Shown here one piece after another: positions 12,236 through 21,199 of a DNA stretch of 64,000 nucleotides. The position numbers and the translations under genes were made by a program. The stretch comes from Chrysomallon squamiferum (taxonomy: Eukaryota; Mollusca; Gastropoda; Neomphalida; Peltospiridae), in NCBI GenBank assembly GCA_012295275.1, contig CM022677.1:14365332-14429331 (forward strand). The letters are read 5' to 3'. The notes under the pieces were generated by a model. That model had not been told where the DNA came from, ran no database searches, and saw nothing but the letters and a program-made list of their open reading frames with translations. Each line of letters begins with the position of its first letter. The first letter of the stretch is position 1.

Positions 12236-12352
12236 TATATCAATAATCTCCATCAAATATAAATATATAACCACAAGTTTTTCTCCTTTTACTGAAAATC
12301 ATTATTTTAGTTCTATTTATATTAACTTTAAGTCTCCATTGTTGGCAGTAAT

Positions 12353-12690
12353 TGGCAAAAAAAGTTAAGATTATGTTGTAGAACATCCAGTGATTCTGCT
12401 AACAGTATTGTATCATCAGCATACAGTAGAATAAAAAGCTTTAATTAAACATTAAATTCTTCACTAAACATTGTTGTGATTGCCCTACGCTTTGCTATCT
12501 ATAAGAAATTCCTCTAAGCCATTTAGAAAAACAGAAAATAAAAATGGTGAGAGATTATCTCTTTGCCTGACACCGATTTCACAATCAAACAAACCATTCG
12601 CTATAATATTAGCCTTAGTATCTTCATACATATACTCTAACAAAAACGAAACGCAAAAGTAGATTTTATTGTCATTGGGAATAACTATCA
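12353..12690 (-). pseudogene. LINE reverse transcriptase, catalytic part
   Basis: The 12691-12485 frame ends with IGVRQRDNLSPFLFSVFLN, the conserved RT block before the second catalytic motif. A TAA lies in the continuation. A few codons on, LLYADDTILLAESLDVLQHN carries the YADD active-site aspartates (about 12420-12370). This matches LINE polymerases of invertebrates. It lies directly against the Tc1-like element. Confidence 0.85.
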
Positions 12691-13880
12691 ACAGAAAGCA
12701 GCAGAATGTTCACATTTTACACACACTTTTACAGTTCATTAATATTGATTGCATTACATTGAAAAGGTTAAAGTTCAAGCTTATAACAGTATAATATCAA
12801 TACCTTGTGTGCCCACCATGGGAGTCCAGAACTGCCTGACATCTCCTTCCCATGGCAATAATGACATTATGAATTACACCTTGTGGAATGGTGGCCCACT
12901 CTGTCTGTAGTAATAATGCCAACTGAGCTCTTTAGGGTTCAAATCCAGAGATTTAGATGGCTAGGGCAGGACCTGAATGTTATTGTTGTGTAGGTACACT
13001 GTTGTGAGTCTGGCTGTATGTGCTGGAATACAGCATTACCATTATTCATAATTGGAGTGAAGTGGTTTCAAAATTTCATCTCGGTATCTCTGTGCCATTA
13101 AGTTGCCTTGGATGTGAACCAAGTTGGTCCTGCCAGTGTATGTGATTGCTGCCCACACCATCACACTACCACTGCCAAATCTGTCTGCTTCCTGTATGCA
13201 GTTTGCAGTAAAACGTTCACCACGATGTCTGTAAACTCGACATCTTCCATCAGCTCAACGAAGCAGAAATTGAGTCTCGTCACTAAACCAGACAGTTCTG
13301 CATCGTAATTGAGGCCAGACACTACTGATGCCATAGGCGATGATGTTGTTAGTCAAAACCACTCTTCTTACAGGCCGTCTGGCTCAAATACCTGCCTCGC
13401 GTAAATGATTGCAGACTGTCTTAACCGATGTTCTCTGCAGAACTGGTATTGCTGAAGCAGTAGAGGTTGCTGTGGTGGTTGTTTCCCATATATGTAGCAG
13501 TTACATGTGGTCTACCTGATCTGAGACGGCCACGTGTTGTTTGGTGTTGCTGGAACTAATATCACATTCTCAAGATGGTGCTTGGGGATACATGGAACAC
13601 CCGGGCTATGGCTGAGAAGGATTTGCCAGCTTGTAAATGGCTGATGGCGTTGTTTCATTGCGGTTCACTCAGTTGTGACATTTGTTTGATGTCTGGTCAG
13701 AACAAAAATAACAAACAGAAGTATTCGAAAACCTTGTATTTTTATAACCCTCATATTCAAGTTTCATGTGCCACATGTGCACATGTACTGGTAACGTGGT
13801 TTGCATTCGGGGACGTTTTGGCTAATGAACATGGTCATAGCCTTTATTTTGTGTTACCTCTTTTTGGTGACTGTATCAAA
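12636..13880 (-). mobile_element. Tc1-like transposon, degenerate
   Basis: Minus-strand transposase remnants, N to C: a helix-turn-helix region SHLQAGKSFSAIARVFHVS (about 13660-13590); a GRLRSGRP linker; a catalytic core with DETQFLLR; SGSVMVWAAITYTGRTN; a decayed 'PAHTARL' segment with the second Asp region damaged; PWPSKSLDLNP; and the terminal CQ..LDSHGGHTRY-like end near 12810. Tc1/mariner transposases cut and paste DNA at TA sites. Several stops and frameshifts are present. The end at about 12634 ('tactctaacaaaaacg') looks like this family's terminus; I could not find its inverted partner on the right. Confidence 0.8.
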
Positions 13881-13929
13881 AGCTATACATTTGAATCACC
13901 AAATGTCATTATATTCATTTCAAGCTCCT

Positions 13930-14660
13930 TTATTTTTATATACCAATCGGATGGTATAATTGCTGTGTCAAGAATAACATTAAACAGTAGTACGTATAAA
14001 AGGTAACATAATATTAGCAGTATACTTAATATATTCATTAATAATAAAATCTTCTCCAACTGATTGATTACAATGGAGTCAGTTCACTGCTCTAGATCTT
14101 TCCCCGGTTGAAAAAGTTTCGTTCAAAATATCATTAGTAGTTTCTTGTCTTTGAGTGTGTAGTTCTAGTAATATGATCAGGCAAAGTTTCATCAACATTG
14201 CTATTAAGAGTTTTGAAAAAGTGGAATAAAGAATCAGTTGATACACATCAGCTTTTGACCGTCTCTGCTTGTTGTTGTTCAGAATTGACTAGAACTCTTT
14301 GGGATTTGAAGTTTTTAGTATCTGAAGTTTTTGTTTAATAGATGTTCTATATTCCCTAACAGCTCTGTTTAATGTTAGTTTATACTTCAAGTCAGCTTTC
14401 AGTATACTTCAACCATACTTCCTGTCTTGTAGCTGTACAAGCTGCATTAAACCAGGCCATATTATAAGGATGTTTCTTTATTGTATTATAGGTGGTTTCT
14501 TTCTAAATGTTTTTTTGGCTGCAGTTATAAATATAACATTTATATCAGATTTTGTATTATTTACAAATCAGAGTCAACATCTGTTTCCTTGTAATTTTTT
14601 AATTTTTGGGGTATTTCAATTAACAAATGTTCTGCTTTTCAAAATTATCGCAAAATTCTT
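13930..14660 (-). pseudogene. LINE linker and early reverse transcriptase remnant
   Basis: Minus-strand translation gives MAWFNAACTA near 14455 (LINE 'W(W/F)N..C' linker), then REYRTSIKQKLQ and LKTSNPKEF near 14340-14290. Near 14000-13930 it gives LLFNVILDTAIIPSDW, the start of LINE RT (usually 'ILD.G.IP..W'). Frameshifts separate the blocks. Confidence 0.7.
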
Positions 14661-14665
14661 GCTTT

Positions 14666-14990
14666 TTAATCATGAAACCATTTCCTTGGGACCTCCTTAG
14701 AGCTTGATGAAATATCAGTTACAGTATTCTCAAGATTTATTTGCATACATAGTTTGATACATAAAGAAGATAGCAAAGAAGAAAATGGCAGAACAGAAAG
14801 GTTTTCTTTTAGGGACAAGAATTTAACATTGGCAGTGAAGTAATCTACAACACTAACGTCTTTACCTACTTTCCCATTCATAACAAACATGTTGTTATAT
14901 ATACAGAAATCAAGGAAAATACGACCATAGTTATTTTTCTTTTTATCCTTTGATTCTGATTGTTTCAACCCTTTGAACCTGATTGTTTCA
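14666..14990 (-). pseudogene. LINE endonuclease, C-terminal half
   Basis: The frame 14968-14666 has SKDKKKNNYGRIFLDFCIYN, NNMFVMNGKVG and VSVVDYF, the conserved end of APE-type LINE endonucleases (grouped around 'NG+.G' and 'S.(V/I)DY'). It continues the fragment at 18330-18000 across the piggyBac insertion. Confidence 0.8.
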
Positions 14991-15169
14991 ACCCTTTGAA
15001 CCCTATGGCACCATCCTTACATGATCTTCACCCTGATTTCCCAGTGAAAATTTGCAAAAGGTCAGTTATGAGTATTTGCATTCTTGTGATGCTACTTTGT
15101 TGTCATTTACAATAAATAAACAAATACAATATCTACTCCATGTTGTTTATTGCATTTTTCACTTCTACC

Positions 15170-16680
15170 TCAAGAACTGAACTTTTGTGTTTCAGTCAAG
15201 CCAGCAATTTTGCTTGATACCCCGATGCACAAAAAAGCCTTACAATAGTTACACCAGTAAACTGTTTTTGACTTTTGGGGAAAGTCCTTATAGGCAGCAC
15301 TGGGATTTTGTTGTCTGGCCTGTTGTGGTTTTCCAGACACACTACACATCCACTGTTTGATGTTGCATGGGGAGGCTGTTTCCAACTTGTGAGGTCCGTA
15401 ATGTTGGAAGTGTTTGTCTGTGAACAGAGGCACTTTAAATAGGCTTTTTGTCACACCAAACAATTGCTGCTACAATTCCATTGAACAATAGTTCAAACTG
15501 CCCCCTTCTGATTTGACTTTTTGATTTGATCAGTTTTTTCAGAAAAAGTTTGAGATTTGTAAGTGCAGTGCCCACTAGGCAGATTCCTCTCTTTTCCAGC
15601 AAGAACTCACACAAATATATACTAGTGTAGAATCTGTCTGTAAACACACAGTAATGCTGGTCACAAAACAGTTCCAACATACAAACAACAAGGTTTCCAG
15701 TCACACTAAGATTTTAAATTGAGTTCAGCATCCTTCCTGTGACCTGTATTTACTTCTGTATTTGAAATGTAGCCATTCTCACTGTCACAAAGTAGGAAGG
15801 TGTTGTTTATCGGTTTATCTTTGATGTAGGGTATTATAGATAAGGAGTTTTTTTTATTGGAATCATTCCCTCGTCAGGTAACAGATGGCTTCTCAGTGTA
15901 TAATGCAACCTGGATTTTTCCAGCAAGTGATTGAAAATGGGCTGTGATTTTGTAAATCTTATCAGATTTGTCTAGCTCTGGGTCTAATTCATTTACACTA
16001 TGTAGCTTAGACTATATTGCTAAACATCTATCTCGTGTAAAAATCTGTGAAAATCCAGGTGTGATGATCATTTTCCTTATCTCACCAAAATTGTTCTTGT
16101 GAATAAGCATTTCCATTGCTACTCTGTCAGTGAACTAAACAATTTTGCATACTAATGTGAAGGGTGTTGCTTCTCTGTTATGTTCTGTCTGCTATCAGTT
16201 TCAACAACGAAGAGCTGCCACAAATCATCATTACAGAATTAATGTCAAAAAGTTAGCAGGGCTGCTGTCATTATTGAGTGAATCTGGAATATTTTTGGGA
16301 CTGGGGTTCTTCAGTATTGAATTGTTTTTCATGATACCCTTTCATGTCATTCATCCACTGACACTGATTTACCTGAAGCTGAGAATTCAATCACACCATG
16401 TCCTCTACCACAGCAACATCCACTAACAGGTTGTAAAACATCAACATCTGGGCTGTGATTATCAGCAGAATCATTTTCATCTTCATTTGCATTCATGTTA
16501 TTACTATTTGTATCATTGACAACATCATCGTCACTCTCTTCGCTTTCAAAATTACTATTATTTCCTCAGTCCAACACTTCATTCTCATCCTCAGAATGTG
16601 TCAAAATAGTCATTTGGTCAAAATGAATAAAATGTTCAATCATTTGGCTAAAGGGTATTTCTTGGGTCTTTTCTAATAAC
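15170..16680 (-). pseudogene. piggyBac transposase, broken
   Basis: N to C on the minus strand. An acidic N-terminus rich in D/E/S/N (16600-16450, SEESDDDVVNDTNSN) is usual for the family. Then come a decayed catalytic N-half (about 16130-15900 with FTDRVAMEMLIHKNNFGE), NTGHRK near 15750, CVFTDRFYTSIYLCEFLLEK (15700-15590; 'TD.FYTS' is the classic block with a catalytic Asp) and IVAAIVWCDKKP. The C-terminal KTVYWCNYCKAFLC is the remnant of the Cys-rich finger. At least one frameshift occurs near 15450, plus stops in the middle. This is a PGBD-like transposase, no longer coding. Confidence 0.8.
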
Positions 16681-16812
16681 TAAACTATGTTTTATCTGTA
16701 TTGAATAATCAACTACATGTAACAACAATTTACCAGTGTAATACATTGGTGACACATACTACACACTTCATTTATTTAAACAATTTACACTGTTGTGACA
16801 TCTGCTGTTACA

Positions 16813-17133
16813 CTAAACATTATTTTTGAAACAAGCACATCGCTTACTCCGACATCTTTTAGGTCCATTACAAGTGCACTTGACAAAACTCTGACCACTG
16901 TGTTGAGGCTGCTTTTTGTTGGCTTGATGAAGTGACACACTGTTAATGTCAGATTCACTCAGGAGTCTCTTAGGACATAAATCAAACTGGTGTTGACTAT
17001 ATTTCCCTTTCAGAATACCAAAAGGACAACCAATGCGTCTTGCATTCTTTCTAACTGCTACTGCTTCCATTTCTTCAGGTAAGAGGTCAACAGACAGAAT
17101 GGGCACAGGTGTTGTTATCTTCAACAGGACCAT
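16813..17133 (-). pseudogene. Integrase C-terminal fragment (KRBA2-like)
   Basis: A 106-codon open frame with TTPVPILSVDLLPEE, a degenerate RIGCPFGILKGKYSQHQFDL and a Cys-rich end CTCNGPKRCRSKRCACFKNN. This layout (chromo-like barrel, 'G.LK' segment, CxC..C..(K/R)RC.C.K tail) matches the end of KRBA2-type integrase proteins common in invertebrate genomes. The integrase core itself is not seen upstream. It lies inside the piggyBac element, upstream of its transposase, so it is a captured piece or a separate insertion. Confidence 0.6.
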
Positions 17134-17334
17134 CCTTCATAATCACACGACTTCTCAGCCGACCGCTCCTACCTTTCACCTGAAGACGTTCAGACAATCT
17201 TCTTTCTACAATTCAACAAGTTAACAACCACTTTGCAAAACCAACATCAGGCAGTATTTATTTTTCCAATACGCAATCAACCATGAAACCTCAGCAGCTC
17301 GAAGAGGATTCCTAACTTTCAGGATAATTGACAT

Positions 17335-17592
17335 GTGTTTCTATGTGTTTTGCATATCAATAGATCTTTGGCCACGAGAGAGAACTCTTTGAAAGATTGG
17401 TCAGAACCAGCCAAGAAACAACTCAAGTTTGATGAAAAAAGAACAGTTCAGTTTCTGAACGTGGTTGAGAAGTTATTGGATGCCTGGGGTGCCATGTCTG
17501 AGAAGGACATAAATGTCTCGATGGGTAATGGCCATCAAAGAAAAAATGAATTGTCAAAGAATTACTGGAAACTCAAGACAGAATGGATTTAG
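17335..17592 (+). other. Unidentified 85-codon open frame
   Basis: A hydrophilic, charged peptide with KKQLKFDEKRTVQFLNVVEK and LLDAWGAMSEKD. It lies within the piggyBac element on the opposite strand to its transposase. No domain recognised. Could be transposon cargo or chance. Confidence 0.25.
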
Positions 17593-17999
17593 GATGACTG
17601 TTCATTAAAATTTCAGTTCATTTATCAACAAAAACTGTTTTGATCTTCCAGACATTCATCCTAATGGCTCATTTTTGAATAAACTACTGACAACTGATAT
17701 CTGCATCAAATATTTATAGGCCAGAAGAATCAAAGCAACAAATCTTGTTTGCTTTTAAGGACACAGGCTGATTAGTACATAACAAAGACAACAAAGTTCA
17801 AAGGAATTGTTCCAAAGGACACAGGATGATTAGTATAAAACAAAAACAAAACATGGCCAAATGACTATTCTCAGAGGCATTTGACCAAATGTGCATTGAC
17901 TAAATCAACACTATTGTTTTGTCGGTCCAAAGGGTTAATATATTTAACCTCTCAAAAATAGAGAATCATGATTAAACCACTATATTCATTTTGAACCAA

Positions 18000-18330
18000 A
18001 ATCATTATCATCAATTGTTCCTGTTGAAGTCACCAATACGACAGATCATATTATACTTATTCACAAATGAAAAATATTCATTTTCAAGCTGGTCAAAATC
18101 ATCAGATGATGAACAATATGAATTATCTGGTGGAATATGTACAGTACAATTAAAATAGTATCATCTGTCCCCAGCCACATAATACATTTACTCTGTGATT
18201 CGACAGTAGATAAATTTTATATATACAGACACCCCCCAGTGATAAAGAAACTTGTTTTTAGCATATGCTTTATATAAAACAATATGAACCTGATGGTTTC
18301 AAGATCTCTGAGCTTACTTATTAATCTCTA
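18000..18330 (-). pseudogene. LINE endonuclease, N-terminal half
   Basis: Minus-strand frames carry RDLETIRFI, GGCLYI, then VHIPPDNSYCSSSDDFD, LENEYFSFVNKYNM and CRIGDFNRN. 'YIPP' followed by 'GDFN' is the signature of APE-type LINE endonucleases. Stops follow GDFN. The piggyBac element begins about 65 bases downstream. Confidence 0.8.
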
Positions 18331-18519
18331 TTACTTTTAAAACTTAAGGGATTACTTCTTTATGATTTTTGTGTGGCGTATTTTTACAAATGAGAGAGTT
18401 TTCTGACATTTGCTCAACACTGTTTTCACTTGGTAAGACTTGTCCTGCTCCATTGTTGTATTGCACTGAGTGAACTGACTCACACATTAATCTTATTAGT
18501 TTTATTTTTGAGTTGTTAT

Positions 18520-18910
18520 GTTTGGGATCTTACTGTCTTTTTGAGTTGTTATTTTGTGTTGGTATCTCTGTTGTCTTGTTTTGTTCAACTGAGTTGTTTT
18601 GTTTTGTTGTGATCTGTGTTGTCTTGTTTCCTATTGGCTGAGTTGTTATGTTTGTGTTGTGTGATCTCTGTTGTCTTGTTTCTGTCACTGAGTTTGGCTT
18701 TTGTTGTGTGATCTCTGTTGTCTTGTTTCTGTTGGCTGAGTTGTTATGTTTGTGTTGTGTGATCTCTGTTGTCTTGTTTCTGTTGGCTGAGTTGTTATGT
18801 TTGTGTTGTGTGATCTCTGTTGTCTTGTTTCTGTTGGCTGAGTTGTTATGTTTGTGTTGTGTGATCTGTTGTCTTGTTTCTGTTGGCCGAGTTGTTATGT
18901 TTGTGTTACT
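18520..18910 (-). repeat. 51-bp tandem repeat inside LINE ORF1
   Basis: About seven units, the central ones nearly identical at 51-base spacing (starts near 18658, 18703, 18753, 18804, 18855). Because 51 is a multiple of three, the ORF1 frame stays open and encodes a 17-residue repeat NKTTEITQHKHNNSANR. The plus strand is also open, encoding a hydrophobic shadow repeat. Confidence 0.85.
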
Positions 18911-19660
18911 AGCTTCTGGTCCGACCTCTCCCAGTGTAAACAGCCTGACCTCAATATACAGTTTATCACCATTTAAGATTGTTCTTTTCCCTTGCTGGTT
19001 TGTAATGTGGATATAGTAATTTTCTCCTCTCATTAATTTTTTTCAGGAATTGTTCACTAACACCATATGGCTTGTTCATCAATTCTGGGTGCAGATCTTC
19101 TCACTATTTCTCTGTCTTTATATAAAATGAATTAAGCAACAATAGGCCTTATATATCCATCGAACTTTCTCCCCAATTGTTCACTCTGTGAAAGTCAGTA
19201 TTATTTTCTACTTTCATTTCATTTTTTATAAACCTTTCAACTCCTCATCTGTGTCTTTCTCTGGTATCCCACTAAAGATTAAATTGTCACGTATGAATCG
19301 AGTTTGTAGATCATTGTGTTTTTCTCTTGATATTCTAAACTCAGTTTTTTGTTTTATACTGTTATTATTATCTCTCTTTTGACAAGTAGAACTGTTCATA
19401 TCTGACACAACAGATTTCAAATCTCCAAGTTTTTTTTATTCCTTTCAAACTTTTAGTGAATGTAATTCATACCTTTTCCATATCTTGTACTTTTTTCTTA
19501 ATATAAGTCAGTTTACCACTGAAATCTTGTAAAGTTATTTCCATACTATTCAGTTGTTTTTCAATCATGTTCAATTTTTCCAGTTTATCACACATTATAT
19601 CTAACTTTCTAGTCAAAGTATCTAATTTTATACTGACATCTTGACAGTTCACAACTAGTG
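18530..19660 (-). pseudogene. LINE ORF1 (coiled-coil, RNA-binding) remnant
   Basis: 19652-19467 encodes a heptad-like coiled coil (KLDTLTRKLDIMCDKLEKLN). 19420-19226 carries HNDLQTRFIRDNLIFSGIPE, the conserved entry into the RRM-like domain of LINE ORF1 proteins. 19033-18900 carries KRTILNGDKLYIEVRLF, matching the C-terminal domain's 'VDKLYI.G..Y'. ORF1 proteins trimerise and coat LINE RNA. The pieces are in different frames, so it is broken. The C-terminal domain runs straight into the 17-residue tandem repeat. Confidence 0.75.
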
Positions 19661-19984
19661 AAATTAACCCAGAATACTGACCATGGGATCATTAGGTTTA
19701 TCTGTATTGTCCATACTGTGACTGCTGCGACTGTTGAATTGGTGTTGACTGATAAAATGGTGCAGATGAACATCCAAGCCCACTGTTCGTTAATTTGATC
19801 CCCTCAGTGTGGCGACTTCTTGACCAGTTTGGCTATTTTTTTCTGTTCACTTTCTCCACTTACGTTCTTACTCTTAGTTTTTTCTCTTTTTACCTTTTTT
19901 ATTTCCACATTGCAAACTCATGTATTTTTGCAATAATTTACATTGAAAAAACAGATAAAATAACATTTAAAACCAATAAACATT

Positions 19985-21198
19985 ATATATTTTCACAGAG
20001 AAATGAGAATCAAAACTTTCATTTCCATGCATGTGCAAAGCTGAATTCTTTTGTTTATCTTTTATGTGAGTATCAGCATCATTTTTCAGTAACAACAAAG
20101 CAAATCATTTCTCTTATAAAATCTTTGCTTTTATAGATTCATGAAGTGCAATTTTTCACTCACTGTTTACTGCATTAACATCAGACTTTCTCTTTATCAG
20201 TGATTTTAACATATATAAGTCACCACATAGAACTGAAATTTGGAGAGGTGAGTCTGAAGTCAACAGTTTGAAGCTAAGTTTATCTTGAAGAAACAATTTC
20301 AATCTAGTTTTGTCATCAGACAACTGTTTCAATCTAATTTTATCATCAGACAACTGTTTGAATCTAGTTTTTTCAACAGACAACTGTTTCAATCTAGTTT
20401 TTTCAACAGACAACTGTTTGTCAAGTTTTGTCAACAGACAACTTTCAATCAAGTTTTGTCATCAGACACCTGTTTGCCTAGTTTTGTCAACAGACAATTG
20501 TTTCAGTCTAATTTTATTTTTATCAAGCAGTTTTAATATAGTTTGCTCTTCAAACAACTCAATCAATTTCTGGTTAATTCCTATATTTACATTAGACAAC
20601 ATCTGCACTGTTAAACATCACTTTCAGTACTTCACTTTTCTTCCAATTGTTCTCATCTGTATCATTATATCTCTGCTCAGTGAGAAAATTCACTTCATCA
20701 GTTCTCATAATTTACAGAGTCAGTTTTGCTATTTCATTTATTAACACTTGAAATGATTTGACCAGCAGCAACTATAACTGTTTCTTTATTTTTGTTTATT
20801 ACATCAGTGGTAACCTGTTTCTTATATAGATAGCTTATATCAACAACTCTAAAAGTCTTTGAATTCTCAAAATGCATGTTACTTGATTCAAGTCTTACCT
20901 AACCAGTGATAGTTTAATGGCTTTTTTCATGATTTCACTGTTGTATTTCTGTGTTTATCATGTCTGCCAACAGACAGGCAATGTTCATGTTACCTGAACA
21001 AATAGAAAGACATAACAAGTGTGAACACACAGTCACTTGTATCTCCTTTTTATACTGTAATAGTTCTTTGAATACTGTAGCACTGTCTGTTCTTATAACA
21101 TGCAGCCTCACAGAATGTATCAAATGTTGGAATAACACCTGATTTGTGCAGTACTTATCACTAAACAAATGAGGAATATCCAAAAGTTGTTTTTTCAT
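19985..21198 (-). pseudogene. Ankyrin-repeat protein, broken, no introns seen
   Basis: Minus-strand pieces: 21198-20935, containing SHLLCLSICSGNMNIACLLA (ankyrin-like helices); about 20880-20740, open but unrecognised; about 20690-20590, open (TDEVNFLTEQRY), reaching FNSADVV; NVNIGINQKLIELFEEQ; a tandem 10-residue repeat (20510-20290); SPLQISVLCGDLYMLKSLI then SDVNAV (20250-20160); and LLLLKNDADTHIKDKQKN, SALHM (about 20100-20020). 'SPL..A...G....+..L...G.DVN' and 'ADTHIKDK..NSALH' are ankyrin hallmarks. Ankyrin arrays bind proteins. Frameshifts and stops interrupt it. The repeat insertion between ankyrin units is unusual. Confidence 0.75.
20285..20515 (-). repeat. 30-bp tandem repeat encoding 10 residues
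   Basis: About seven units of 'acaactgtttcaatctagtt'-type sequence, several exactly 30 bases long and the later ones truncated to 27-28. In the ankyrin frame they read KQLSVEKTRL / KQLSDDKTRL, an amphipathic basic repeat. Confidence 0.85.
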
Positions 21199-21199
21199 A

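Larger units (their letters stand above)
14992..17934 (-). mobile_element. piggyBac element inserted in the LINE
   Basis: Right end: TTAA at 17935-17938, abutting an element terminus that reads CCCTTTGGACCGACAAAAC inward. Left end: CCCTTTGAACCCTATGG from 14992, preceded by TCAA (14988-14991), a one-base variant of TTAA. piggyBac elements insert at TTAA and have CCC-starting termini. A second copy of 'ttcaaccctttgaacc' lies just outside at 14964-14979. The LINE reading resumes cleanly on both sides. Transposase remnants inside are on the minus strand. Confidence 0.8.
12350..19690 (-). mobile_element. LINE retrotransposon, nearly full, split by two transposons
   Basis: Minus-strand pieces appear in the order of a two-ORF LINE: coiled-coil/RNA-binding ORF1 (19690-18530), AP-endonuclease (18330-18000, continued 14990-14666), linker (14480-14280), and reverse transcriptase with YADD (12690-12353). 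It copies its RNA into DNA at a nicked target. Two insertions separate the pieces: a piggyBac element (14992-17934) and a Tc1-like element (about 12636-13880). Across the piggyBac site the endonuclease reads from FERLNI on one side to SKDKKKNNYGR on the other. ORF1 with a coiled coil plus RRM-like region suggests an L1/Tx1- or CR1-like clade, but I cannot choose between them. Stops and frameshifts show it is dead. Part of the reverse transcriptase palm is missing at the Tc1 site. Confidence 0.85.

Noticed and set aside
13575-14006. 143-codon plus-strand frame
   Set aside because: It is the antisense of the Tc1-like transposase N-terminus and flanking LINE; the minus strand has the recognisable motifs.
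14666-19690. Two separate LINE fragments from different elements
   Set aside because: The endonuclease halves complement each other and the break coincides with TTAA and CCC-type piggyBac termini, so one LINE with an insertion is simpler.
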